From: Spirochaetota bacterium
GTDB lineage: Bacteria; Spirochaetota; UBA4802; JAGODF01
DNA: 32,750 bases
Direction: 5' to 3'
Assembly (NCBI GenBank): GCA_029573825.1
Contig: JAKQCH010000075.1
Span: forward strand, 1 to 32,750
The notes below the pieces were generated by a model. The model was not told the DNA's origin and did not search any database. It was given only the letters and a program-made list of their open reading frames with translations. Shown piece after piece: positions 23,228 through 30,727 of this stretch (the first letter of the stretch is position 1; every line of letters begins with the position of its first letter). The translations under genes and the position numbers were made by a program.

Positions 23228-24303
23228 TGAATTATAAATTCTTTCCGGTCTTATGCGCCTTAATCACAACTCTTCTTTTCCCCGCTGTTTCTCATGGGCG
23301 TCCGGTTGTCGCGTTCGGTTATCTCGGCAATGAATCCGGACAGATCGATTATAATTATATTGAAACAGTTTTCCCGGCTTCATTCGCCTCATCATTGCAG
23401 TCGCTGCGTGACATACAGGTCATGAAGCCTGATCAGGTTAACGCTGCTCTCAATCGATATGGCGCGACCCTCAGGAAAAACTATAAGACCTCGGATTTGC
23501 CGGACCTTGCCGAAAAACTGCAGAGTGATGTTTTCGTGTTTGGAAAATTTTTTCCGCTTGAGGAGAACAGGATTAAAATAGTGCTGCACCTTTATGTCCG
23601 GGGTTCCCGGGAATTGTTTACTTTTACCGATATCGGCAGGATGGAGACTCAGATTTACCGCATTGTTGACAGGGTAAGTGTAAAAATTGTGAACTTTTTA
23701 GGCGAACCCAGCAGGTATCGTGCCGCAGCGATTCCCTCCGGCAGCAGGATCGGAATAGTTTCAAACCTTAATGGCGCTGAGGCCAACAGGTTGTATATGG
23801 CCTTTATGAAAAAAGATTACCGGGTGCTTTCCATACAGAGCGCTGATCTTCACAGCAGAATTGATAATGAGATAATAAATAAATTTAAATACATAAGAAC
23901 GGAAAACAATTCATATCGCGATATTGAGGACTTCAGCATATCACCGCTATTAACCGGCACCTGGGCGGGGAAGGGACATGGTGATACTCTCGCCGCAGTG
24001 AAAAGAATATATAATGTCTATAACAGGGACTATGAAAAAAAAGTAACAAGTTCCATGAAACGTATGTCCCTTGCTTTTAATGATGGTATTGATTATCTGA
24101 TGTTTATCGGTTTTTCGGGCTCACGTACTGCCGCGTGGGTGCGGTGTGTCGATGTCCGGGGCGGTGACTTCGTATGGATGGAAACCGGCGTCATCACCAA
24201 TGACGTTGATCCCGTTGAAGGAATCGTAAACGGTCTGGTACACCGGATGACAGATGAAATAAGAAATCCCTTTGAGTCCAGGAAGTCTGGTTTGGGCAGA
24301 TAA
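23227..24303 (+). CDS. Exported two-domain CsgG/TolB-like protein
   Basis: 358 residues. The ATG at 23227 shares one base with the previous stop; a GTG at 23224 is also possible. A signal peptide covers about 1-24 (ending SHG), with no lipobox Cys. Domain 1 (26-160) looks CsgG/LpoB-like: PVVAFGYLGNESG, helix, DIQVMKPDQVNAALNRYG, SDVFVFGKFFPLEENRIKIVLHLYV. Domain 2 (172-342) is homologous to the whole mature part of the preceding lipoprotein. Shared anchors are FM..(Y/F)(R/K)V, ADL, NVY, a Trp before the DFVW/FELIW strand, and DPV...HRMT. The pair therefore looks like a lipoprotein plus a larger fused paralogue that could associate in the periplasm. Function unknown. Confidence 0.75.
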   Translation: MNYKFFPVLCALITTLLFPAVSHGRPVVAFGYLGNESGQIDYNYIETVFPASFASSLQSLRDIQVMKPDQVNAALNRYGATLRKNYKTSDLPDLAEKLQSDVFVFGKFFPLEENRIKIVLHLYVRGSRELFTFTDIGRMETQIYRIVDRVSVKIVNFLGEPSRYRAAAIPSGSRIGIVSNLNGAEANRLYMAFMKKDYRVLSIQSADLHSRIDNEIINKFKYIRTENNSYRDIEDFSISPLLTGTWAGKGHGDTLAAVKRIYNVYNRDYEKKVTSSMKRMSLAFNDGIDYLMFIGFSGSRTAAWVRCVDVRGGDFVWMETGVITNDVDPVEGIVNGLVHRMTDEIRNPFESRKSGLGR

Positions 24304-24456
24304 AACTGCTCCCCGCATTTGATTATCCCATATAAAAAAGACTTGCAAATAACTCCTTCATTATATAAAAAATTGCTTATTGCTGTCAAAGGATGTTGCG
24401 GCTGTTCAGGGAAAATGATTTTTACTGATCTGTGAGCGTCTGCGCAAAAAACTATA

Positions 24457-25107
24457 ATGTATTATATTATTGGAGATATCCACGGTTCTCTGGAGAAACT
24501 TGAGAAACTATACAGCAGGGTTTCCGGCAGAATCCGGGATTCCGATATTGTGATTTTTCTCGGTGATTATATTGACAGGGGAAAACACTCCTTTGAAGTG
24601 GTCGAGTTCCTCCGTTCCGTTGCGAACGAGAATATGTTTTTCCTGAAGGGGAATCACGAAGAGATGCTCCTTGATTACATCGCGGGAACTGTTGATCATA
24701 GCCTTTATATGTACAATGGCGGTGATGCGACAATCAAAAGTTATACCGGTCATACCGGAAAATTCTCTCTCACAGAAGAGCATAAAGAATTTTTCAGCGG
24801 GTTGATATTATACTATGAGGGAGAGGATTTTATTGCGGTCCATGCGGGGCTCAGGCCGTATACCGGAAATCCGGCCAATCAGGCGGATCATGATCTGCTC
24901 TGGATTCGGGAACCGTTTTACAGGGCAGATTACAGGTGGGATAAGACTGTAATTTTCGGGCATACCCCGACCTTTTATCTTCACGGACGCAAGGGTGAAG
25001 TATATCACGATGAAAAGAGAAATATAATTGGAATTGATACCGGTGCTGTCTATGGAGGAACGCTTACCTGTCTGGTATGGCCGGAGAAAACATTCATTCA
25101 GGCATAG
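24457..25107 (+). CDS. PPP-family serine/threonine protein phosphatase (bacteriophage-lambda-phosphatase-like)
   Basis: 216 residues, a complete calcineurin-type metallophosphatase. Motifs: GDIHG (6-10), GDYIDRG (36-42), GNHEE (65-69), the His of AVHAGLRP and the His of IFGHTP near the C terminus. Together these supply the two-metal site. The combination GDxHG, GDxxDRG and GNHE is diagnostic of the PPP family. Members dephosphorylate phosphoproteins, or in the ApaH branch dinucleoside tetraphosphates. The short length and HTP motif fit the bacterial PrpA/lambda-PP group. There is no signal peptide, so it is cytoplasmic. The start has no good Shine-Dalgarno but is the first codon that keeps the full motif set. 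No kinase gene is adjacent. Confidence 0.9.
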   Translation: MYYIIGDIHGSLEKLEKLYSRVSGRIRDSDIVIFLGDYIDRGKHSFEVVEFLRSVANENMFFLKGNHEEMLLDYIAGTVDHSLYMYNGGDATIKSYTGHTGKFSLTEEHKEFFSGLILYYEGEDFIAVHAGLRPYTGNPANQADHDLLWIREPFYRADYRWDKTVIFGHTPTFYLHGRKGEVYHDEKRNIIGIDTGAVYGGTLTCLVWPEKTFIQA

Positions 25108-25155
25108 CTGGTATCCGATTAAATATAAATGATGTAAGTTTTTATACCAGGAACG

Positions 25156-26406
25156 ATGCGATCGATAATAATGATATCCCGCAGTAAAAGGTGCAGTGTT
25201 TCACGGGGAGGGAACGCCGGGCGGAGTCCCTTCATGGCATGGGGCGTTTTTGTGCTTACAGTTATGGTTGTGGCGTTGCTTACAGGGCGTCTTGATTCCG
25301 GCGATTACCATATAACTGCCACCATCGAGTCCCTCCGGGCCGACAGCATGGTGTATCTTATCTTTCACAAAAAGCCGCTGCAGGAGGAGTATTACATCAT
25401 AGCCAATGAACGAATTATCGGTAAAGTATCTCTCGTTGCTGACAATCATTCATATAAGCGCGGAGGCGCAAATTTCAAAGTGCTGGCGAAATATGTAATA
25501 TTTGAAAACCGCGACAGGGAGCTTCTCCGGACCGGGGACACCGTCGGATTTTCTATTGAGAAAGGAAAAGTTCACCGTGATTTTGCCGATAAGAAAAAAG
25601 TAGTGCGGGTACGGTACCGGGAAACGATTATCGGGAAAAAGGACAGGCGTGTGGGAGTTCTTGTACCGGAAGGCAAATTTGTCATGGGAAGCAATGATGG
25701 CGAACGGGATGAATACCCGGAGCGCATTCTGAACATGCCTGCATTTTATATCGATAAATATGAGGTCTCGAACAGGGATTTTCTCAGATATGTGCGTGCG
25801 ATGAATGTCCGCTTCCCTGTGTCATGGAAAGGATCACCCCGCGATGATGATCTTCCTGCGATTGTAAACTATTATGAAGCGGCTTCCTATGCGAAGTGGG
25901 CTGGGAAACGGCTCCCCACCGAGGATGAATGGGAGAAAGCGGCCCGCGGTGCCGGACTTGAAGTTGAAAAGCAGTGGGATGAAAGCTTTAAAATCATTAA
26001 AAAGACAATTGCATTTCCATGGGGAAACAGCTTTGATCCTTCAAAATTGAACTGCGCGGAGTTCTGGGAAAATCCGGGAGTTGTCAGTGATTACCGGAAA
26101 GAGAACAAGCCCGGATTGCTTCCTGTTAAAGCTTTTGAGGGAAGCGGTGATTCACCCTATGGCGCGGTAAACATGGCGGGAAATGCAAATGAATGGACAG
26201 CATCCTGGTATCGTGCGTATAATGGTAATACCATCAGTAATCCATTATACGGGACGAGGGTAAAAGTCGTTCGGGGAGGGCACTGGCTGAGCAGCAGAAA
26301 CCATGTCAGGGCAATGGACAGAGAGCCCGGGGGCATACCGAGTCTTTATAGTGACAGTGCCGGTTTCCGGTGTGTACGTGAACCGAATATACTGGATAAA
26401 TATTAA
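25156..26406 (+). CDS. Membrane-anchored SUMF1/FGE-fold protein lacking the catalytic cysteines
   Basis: 416 residues. There is one hydrophobic anchor (about 26-43). A domain of about 110 residues follows, beta-rich and of unknown type. From about 170 comes a formylglycine-generating-enzyme (SUMF1) fold: VPEGKFVMGSNDGERDEYPER, FYIDKYEVSNRDFLRYV, YYEAASYAKWAGKRLPTEDEWEKAARG, PYGAVNMAGNANEWTASWY, VVRGGHWLSSRNHVRAMDR and AGFRCVR. In true FGEs the RGGSxLCxxxxC region carries two redox Cys; here it reads GGHWLSSRNHV, with Ser and Val. Oxidation of sulfatase cysteines is therefore unlikely. Non-catalytic members of this fold serve as binding or structural modules. The start at 25156 has AGGA close by (3 bases); an ATG at 25171 is an alternative. 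It follows the phosphatase gene by 48 bases. Confidence 0.85.
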   Translation: MRSIIMISRSKRCSVSRGGNAGRSPFMAWGVFVLTVMVVALLTGRLDSGDYHITATIESLRADSMVYLIFHKKPLQEEYYIIANERIIGKVSLVADNHSYKRGGANFKVLAKYVIFENRDRELLRTGDTVGFSIEKGKVHRDFADKKKVVRVRYRETIIGKKDRRVGVLVPEGKFVMGSNDGERDEYPERILNMPAFYIDKYEVSNRDFLRYVRAMNVRFPVSWKGSPRDDDLPAIVNYYEAASYAKWAGKRLPTEDEWEKAARGAGLEVEKQWDESFKIIKKTIAFPWGNSFDPSKLNCAEFWENPGVVSDYRKENKPGLLPVKAFEGSGDSPYGAVNMAGNANEWTASWYRAYNGNTISNPLYGTRVKVVRGGHWLSSRNHVRAMDREPGGIPSLYSDSAGFRCVREPNILDKY

Positions 26407-26470
26407 TAAACGCGGTCTCACAACATTTCTATTAAATGTTTGAGTAATAAGGTAACAGTTGTTAACAAAG

Positions 26471-26490
26471 GTATCCACAATTGTGCATAA
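26471..26490. promoter_or_regulatory. Inverted pair of DnaA-box-like nonamers
   Basis: GTATCCACA (26471-26479, plus strand, 8 of 9 against TTATCCACA) faces TTATGCACA (minus strand, 26490-26482, a perfect TTATNCACA). They are two bases apart, forming a near-perfect 18-base palindrome (26472-26489) with one mismatched pair. It could bind DnaA or another dyad-recognising regulator. The site lies in the A+T-rich 152-base gap before the SpoIIE-phosphatase gene. Confidence 0.4.
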
Positions 26491-26521
26491 CTTATGTGAA
26501 GTATATTGCATAACATGTGAA
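26485..26521 (+). repeat. Direct repeat GCATAAC-(TT)-ATGTGAA
   Basis: Two copies: 26485-26500 (with TT inserted) and 26508-26521 (without). The two GCATAAC halves are 23 bases apart and the two ATGTGAA halves 21 bases apart, about two DNA turns. Tandem sites on one face of the helix are typical of an operator. They lie 40-75 bases before the start of the downstream gene and overlap the DnaA-like dyad. Confidence 0.45.
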
Positions 26522-26558
26522 TTGCTGTTAATGGAATTTTTCATCACAGGGTAAAACA

Positions 26559-28787
26559 ATGAGACTATTCTACTTCCTGGCGGAAAAAATCAGTTATACG
26601 TTTGCTATCGTGTTTTTAACCATTCCCGGAGGCTGGATGGGGGCCGCATTCGGGTTTTTCCTCGGGACATCATTTGCGATATCTCACTACGATCAGGTAA
26701 CATATGATATTATAAAATGGCTTCCCCTGGCAATTCTCATACCGTCTTTATTGCATTTTCTTCAGTTTGGAATTTTCTCACCATTGAAAATACCGGCACT
26801 GCAGGGATCGTTGCGGAAAATCAACCGGCACTTTTATGGAAGCACCCTCGATTCCGATATTAACGATCAGGAACTGCAGGAACTCTACATCCATCTTTCA
26901 GACCTGCCGATGATCAATTCCCTTTCGTCAATTATTTACGCGGCATTAACGGGCCTCAGCCTGATAGGTTTTATTTATCTGGATTATTATACATCGGGTA
27001 TGTATTCCCTTATACTGATAAAGATCGTCGCGAAAGTGGTGTCCGTCGCGGTGATGACGGTTATACTGCTCTATGGGATGTCAACGTATCTGATCACTGA
27101 AATACTGACCGGCAGGGAACGGGCAACATGCTTCAATGAACTGCGGCGGAGGAAACTTTTCCAGCGTCCAAGAATTTTAATCAGTTTGCGCATTAAGTTT
27201 TCCTTTTTCGTTATTCTGATGATTATTTCACTCCTGACCTTTGCCGCACTTATGCAGTGGAGTATTTTTTACAATGAATTCAATCTTGCCACCGTTGCGG
27301 TTTATATTTTGATATGTACCCTGGCGGGAATATTTCTGATGGCAGTGAATACCCGTTCAATCCTGGGGGTCCTCGGCGAAATGGACCGTGTGACGCGTGA
27401 AATTACTTCAGGGAGACAGGCGGAATTTATGCTGCATTCTCTTGACAGCGAGTTCTCGATGATTGAGTACGCCGTAATTGAAATGTCCTCCCAGATTGAC
27501 GAGTACCGTAAAAATATGGAGCAGAAGGTTGAGCAGCGGACAGGAGAACTCCAGGCTGTTCTTGCTGACCTCAAAGAGCGCGATGATCTGATTCAGAAAC
27601 AGCTGGATATGGCGAGCCTTATTCAGCGGAGCATTCTTCCGGGGCACATTGACGAATGGCTTGAGCTGAAATTCTCGGTTCGCTATATCGCGATGGAAAA
27701 GATAGGTGGTGACTTTTACGATGTGTACCAGCTGAAAGGGGACAAGATGGGTATTCTTGTCGCTGACGTTTCAGGTCATGGTATTCCCGCTGCTCTCGTT
27801 ACCACCATGGCGAAGATCGCTTTCAATAACGCAAGTATGCTGTATGACTCTCCCAAAAGGATTTTCCAGGAGGTCAACCAGAACATCCTTGATCATGTTA
27901 AGACCCAGGATTATTTAACGGCATTTTTTCTGAGCATTGATAATGAGTACAATATTACCTACGCGAACGCGAGTCACCAGAAGGCAATGCTTGTAAGGAC
28001 AGAGGACGGTGTCGTGGAGCACCTTGATACGAACGGTCTGTTTATCGGGGCCATTGAGGATGCGCGGGACACCTATGAGGAAAAGACTACAAAGCTGAAA
28101 TATGGCGATAAAATTCTGCTCTATACCGACGGTATCCCGGAAGCGACAAATATTGACCGTGAGGAGTACTCCGGCCCGCGTTTTGAAGAAACCGTACTGA
28201 AGAACCGTCATCTCGCCCTTGATGATTTCACAAATTACATCATTGAGGATGTGCAGCGTTTCATCGGTAATGCGCAGGTTGAGGATGATATTACCCTTGT
28301 TGTTATCGAACTGGTACGCGATGAAGCGGTTGATGTCGTCAAATCGGCAAATAAGCTCAGTGATGAAAAGAAGTATTATGAAGCGATTGATCATCTGGAG
28401 CGGGGATTGTCGCTGTATCCCAGCAATCGGAAGATTATTTATAATCTCGCAAAAAATTATTTCAGGGTGAATAATTTCGGTAAAGCGGTTGAGTTTATCA
28501 GGGATTATATCGAAAGCGACAAAAAGAACAAGTATGCGTACTATATAGGCGGTGCGGCGTATTATCAGATGATGGATTATAAAAATGCAGTCGATTTCCT
28601 TGAACAGGCGGTTCGTATCGACCCGAATTTTGTAAATGGCCACTTTGCCCTTGCAATCGCTTTTGAAAAAGGCGGAAGGACCAGTGATGCAATTGCAACC
28701 CTCGAGAAGGTAATAAATCTTGACCCGGATAACAAAATTGCGCATTTTGAATTACAGAAGCTGAAAAAAGAAGACGCTGAAAGCTGA
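26559..28787 (+). CDS. Membrane HAMP-PP2C (SpoIIE-type) phosphatase with C-terminal TPR repeats
   Basis: 742 residues. About six membrane helices (around 15-40, 52-75, 122-142, 150-175, 212-232, 243-264) are followed by a HAMP domain (265-317). Then come a coiled-coil linker (318-350), a PP2C/SpoIIE phosphatase domain (370-586) and three or so TPR repeats (about 600-735). Metal-binding Asp are D385 (GGDFYD), D403 (VADVSGHG) and D577 (VEDDITL). The pattern VSGHGIPAAL and LLYTDGIPEA is that of RsbU/SpoIIE enzymes. These dephosphorylate anti-sigma-factor antagonists in partner-switching pathways. No anti-anti-sigma or RsbW-like gene is nearby, so the substrate must be elsewhere. AGGG lies 7 bases before the ATG. 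It heads an apparent operon with the LolA-like, rsmE and coiled-coil genes. Confidence 0.92.
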   Translation: MRLFYFLAEKISYTFAIVFLTIPGGWMGAAFGFFLGTSFAISHYDQVTYDIIKWLPLAILIPSLLHFLQFGIFSPLKIPALQGSLRKINRHFYGSTLDSDINDQELQELYIHLSDLPMINSLSSIIYAALTGLSLIGFIYLDYYTSGMYSLILIKIVAKVVSVAVMTVILLYGMSTYLITEILTGRERATCFNELRRRKLFQRPRILISLRIKFSFFVILMIISLLTFAALMQWSIFYNEFNLATVAVYILICTLAGIFLMAVNTRSILGVLGEMDRVTREITSGRQAEFMLHSLDSEFSMIEYAVIEMSSQIDEYRKNMEQKVEQRTGELQAVLADLKERDDLIQKQLDMASLIQRSILPGHIDEWLELKFSVRYIAMEKIGGDFYDVYQLKGDKMGILVADVSGHGIPAALVTTMAKIAFNNASMLYDSPKRIFQEVNQNILDHVKTQDYLTAFFLSIDNEYNITYANASHQKAMLVRTEDGVVEHLDTNGLFIGAIEDARDTYEEKTTKLKYGDKILLYTDGIPEATNIDREEYSGPRFEETVLKNRHLALDDFTNYIIEDVQRFIGNAQVEDDITLVVIELVRDEAVDVVKSANKLSDEKKYYEAIDHLERGLSLYPSNRKIIYNLAKNYFRVNNFGKAVEFIRDYIESDKKNKYAYYIGGAAYYQMMDYKNAVDFLEQAVRIDPNFVNGHFALAIAFEKGGRTSDAIATLEKVINLDPDNKIAHFELQKLKKEDAES

Positions 28788-28799
28788 TACACTGTTTAT

Positions 28800-29597
28800 A
28801 TGAGACAAATAATTATAAACGGATTTATTTCTGTTTTTCTTGTGTGCCTGGGGGTGATATCCGATTTTTCCGGCAACGGGAGATATGCAACGGCGCAGGA
28901 GGAACGGAAGGTCGAACTTACCGCGCAGGAGATTCTTGCCCGCGTGGATAGCGTAATTGATTACCCGACAGGTGTCGTTCGTGGGAAAATGGTGCATATT
29001 CTCCCCACGGGGAGCACCCACAAAGTTGATTTTGTCGGATATATTTCCCCTGATGACTATCTTTTCTCCTTCAGTACCGCGGAAAGGGGTGAACAGCTCA
29101 AGGTACTGTATAATTACCGCGGTGAGGATATCTGGGTGTACAATGTCCTTTCAACGAAACTCTTCCACAAAATGGGTATCGATAAATATGATTCCATTGT
29201 CTTTACCAATTTTAATTACGTTGATTTTTCCAATTCTGATTTTCAGAGCAATTATACCGCGAAAATTACCGGCGATGCGATTGTGAAGGGAAAAGAATCC
29301 TATGTTATGAGGCTTCAGCCGATTTTCAGGGGCGGGAATTACGGTCAGCTGACGCTGTATGTTTCGAAAGGTGATTACATTCCCCTCCGAATTGATTATC
29401 ATGACGTTGATAAAGTAATTTTTAAAACACTATCCATTGCCGATACGGTCAAAAGGCACGATAGACTTGTACCGGTCAGATATGATATGCTTGATATCAA
29501 AAAAGGAACACTCACCATTCAGACCTTTCACAGCTTTGAAAACAATGTGAATTTCGATAAGAAAATTTTCATGCATCAGCAGCTTGGCGAACGGTAA
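28800..29597 (+). CDS. LolA-like outer-membrane lipoprotein-sorting protein
   Basis: 265 residues with a signal peptide (hydrophobic about 5-24, likely cleavage after the ATA of RYATAQ). The mature part starts LTAQEILARVDSVIDYPTGVVRGKMVHILPTG and continues as a sheet of long strands (VDFVGYISPDDYLFSFSTAERGEQLKVLYNY, GEDIWVYNV, YVMRLQP, GQLTLYVSKGDYIPLRIDYHD, FKTLSI). This is the half-barrel of the LolA/LppX superfamily, in the subgroup annotated as outer-membrane lipoprotein-sorting proteins (COG2834). It would bind lipid or lipoprotein acyl chains in the periplasm. It is 12 bases after the phosphatase gene and its stop overlaps the rsmE start by one base. No MMPL/RND exporter, a frequent partner of this subgroup, is in view. 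Confidence 0.8.
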   Translation: MRQIIINGFISVFLVCLGVISDFSGNGRYATAQEERKVELTAQEILARVDSVIDYPTGVVRGKMVHILPTGSTHKVDFVGYISPDDYLFSFSTAERGEQLKVLYNYRGEDIWVYNVLSTKLFHKMGIDKYDSIVFTNFNYVDFSNSDFQSNYTAKITGDAIVKGKESYVMRLQPIFRGGNYGQLTLYVSKGDYIPLRIDYHDVDKVIFKTLSIADTVKRHDRLVPVRYDMLDIKKGTLTIQTFHSFENNVNFDKKIFMHQQLGER

Positions 29598-30346
29598 TGC
29601 CCCAGTTCTTTGTAGACACAATTTCCGATGATGATACCTGTACCATTGAAGGTGATGATTTTTATCACCTCGTAAAGGTGCGCCGGGTGAAGAAGGGTGA
29701 TGTGATTTCACTCCGTGATGCCGCGGGGACACTGATTGACGGGATTGTCGGGAGTATTGCTGAAACGAAAATTGTCGTGAAAATTTTACGCAGCAGTGAC
29801 AGATGTGAGGATGCTGTCAGACTAACGCTCTGCGTTAGTCTCCTCAAGGGAAAAAAATTTGATCTGGTACTTCAGAAAGCGGTTGAGGTCGGCGTAAGCC
29901 GGATTCTACCTGTTATCACCGAGAGGACCGTACCGGTAATTGAAGATGTGAAAGACCGAAAGGCCAGCCGCTGGCAGAAAATCGCATCGGAAGCGTCAAA
30001 GCAGTCGATGCGGGCATTTCCTCCCGTTGTTGAGGAGCCGGTTTCCTTTCATGAAGCGGTCGCACTGTTTCATGACTGCATTTGTATCATCGCCCATACG
30101 GATAAAAGCTGTATGGGCCTGAAGGAATTTCTCAAAAACGCGGATAAGGGAAAAGAGATTGCTGTCCTTGTGGGGCCGGAAGGCGGTTTTTCGGAAAAGG
30201 AAGTGCGGGAAGCATCTCTCAAAGGATGGCAGGCCTGCAATTTCGGATTTACGGCAATGAGATCGGAGACGGCGGCAATTGTACTGCCCGCGTTGATTAT
30301 TTACGAGTTGAGCAGCATTGACGGGGATTATGGCAACAATCTGTGA
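29597..30346 (+). CDS. rsmE: 16S rRNA (uracil1498-N3)-methyltransferase
   Basis: 249 residues, the usual RsmE length. An N-terminal PUA-like part (FFVDTISDD, HLVKVRRVKKGDVISLRD) is followed by a SPOUT methyltransferase domain. That domain shows KKFDLVLQKAVEVGVSRILPVITER, RWQKIASEASKQSMRAFPPVV, the SAM-binding knot LVGPEGGFSEKEV and FTAMRSETAAIVLPALI. It methylates N3 of U1498 in 16S rRNA, near the P site. The start overlaps the previous stop by one base (TAATG), so translation is coupled. A perfect 9-bp inverted repeat lies inside the gene at 29820-29840 without breaking the frame. Confidence 0.93.
   Translation: MPQFFVDTISDDDTCTIEGDDFYHLVKVRRVKKGDVISLRDAAGTLIDGIVGSIAETKIVVKILRSSDRCEDAVRLTLCVSLLKGKKFDLVLQKAVEVGVSRILPVITERTVPVIEDVKDRKASRWQKIASEASKQSMRAFPPVVEEPVSFHEAVALFHDCICIIAHTDKSCMGLKEFLKNADKGKEIAVLVGPEGGFSEKEVREASLKGWQACNFGFTAMRSETAAIVLPALIIYELSSIDGDYGNNL
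29820..29840 (+). repeat. Perfect 9-bp hairpin inside rsmE
   Basis: GACTAACGC (29820-29828), TCT loop, GCGTTAGTC (29832-29840). It encodes part of the strand RLTLCVSLL. A stem this perfect with a 3-base loop is unusual inside a coding region and could pause ribosomes or mark a small insertion. Confidence 0.5.
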
Positions 30347-30383
30347 GATGGGTGGGGTGTGTGACCATTCCGATGGTGGGGAA

Positions 30384-30608
30384 ATGGAACTAAAGCGGGA
30401 AATAGACACAACCCGTGGTGAGTGGCGAAAGGTGCGGGATGTCCGGCTTGCATTGAAGGAAAAACTTCTGTCCCTTGGGGTTGCGAAGAGTGAAATCCGG
30501 CGGGACAAAAAATACCGTGAATTAAAAAAAGAGCAGGAGCGCCTCACCGGTATTTTAAAGCGTCTGGAAAAGCGTCTCAACAGAGCGCGTTCCGGAAAAG
30601 TGGAATAG
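30384..30608 (+). CDS. Small coiled-coil protein of unknown function
   Basis: 74 residues from the ATG at 30384, which has a GGTGGGGA Shine-Dalgarno a few bases upstream. In-frame ATGs at 30318 and 30330 would start inside rsmE. The chain is almost wholly charged helix with heptad-like spacing (EWRKVRDVRLALKEKLLSLG, then YRELKKEQERLTGILKRLEK) and a basic C terminus. This is compatible with a dimeric or RNA/protein-binding coiled coil. I do not recognise a family. It follows rsmE by 37 bases on the same strand and would be the last gene of that operon. Because highly charged short frames arise easily by chance, confidence is moderate. Confidence 0.5.
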   Translation: MELKREIDTTRGEWRKVRDVRLALKEKLLSLGVAKSEIRRDKKYRELKKEQERLTGILKRLEKRLNRARSGKVE

Positions 30609-30633
30609 GGAGGTGCACTGACCATAAAAGGGG

Positions 30634-30662
30634 TTGATTTTTATTTTTTTTAATACTACATT
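30634..30662 (+). promoter_or_regulatory. Possible promoter of the hybrid kinase gene
   Basis: TTGATT (30634-30639), 17 bases that include a T-run, then TACATT (30657-30662). It is the best pair in the 119-base gap before the kinase gene, but both boxes match only 4 of 6 positions. Confidence 0.3.
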
Positions 30663-30727
30663 GTAATAGTTGCCGCTATTCTCAACAGTGGTGATGTGCT
30701 GACTGACATGTCTTCGGGCAGGTGTGA

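Noticed and set aside
27915-28745. 276-codon minus-strand frame
   Set aside because: Antisense to the SpoIIE phosphatase and TPR region. The hydrophobic Ile/Phe-rich translation is the mirror of real codons.
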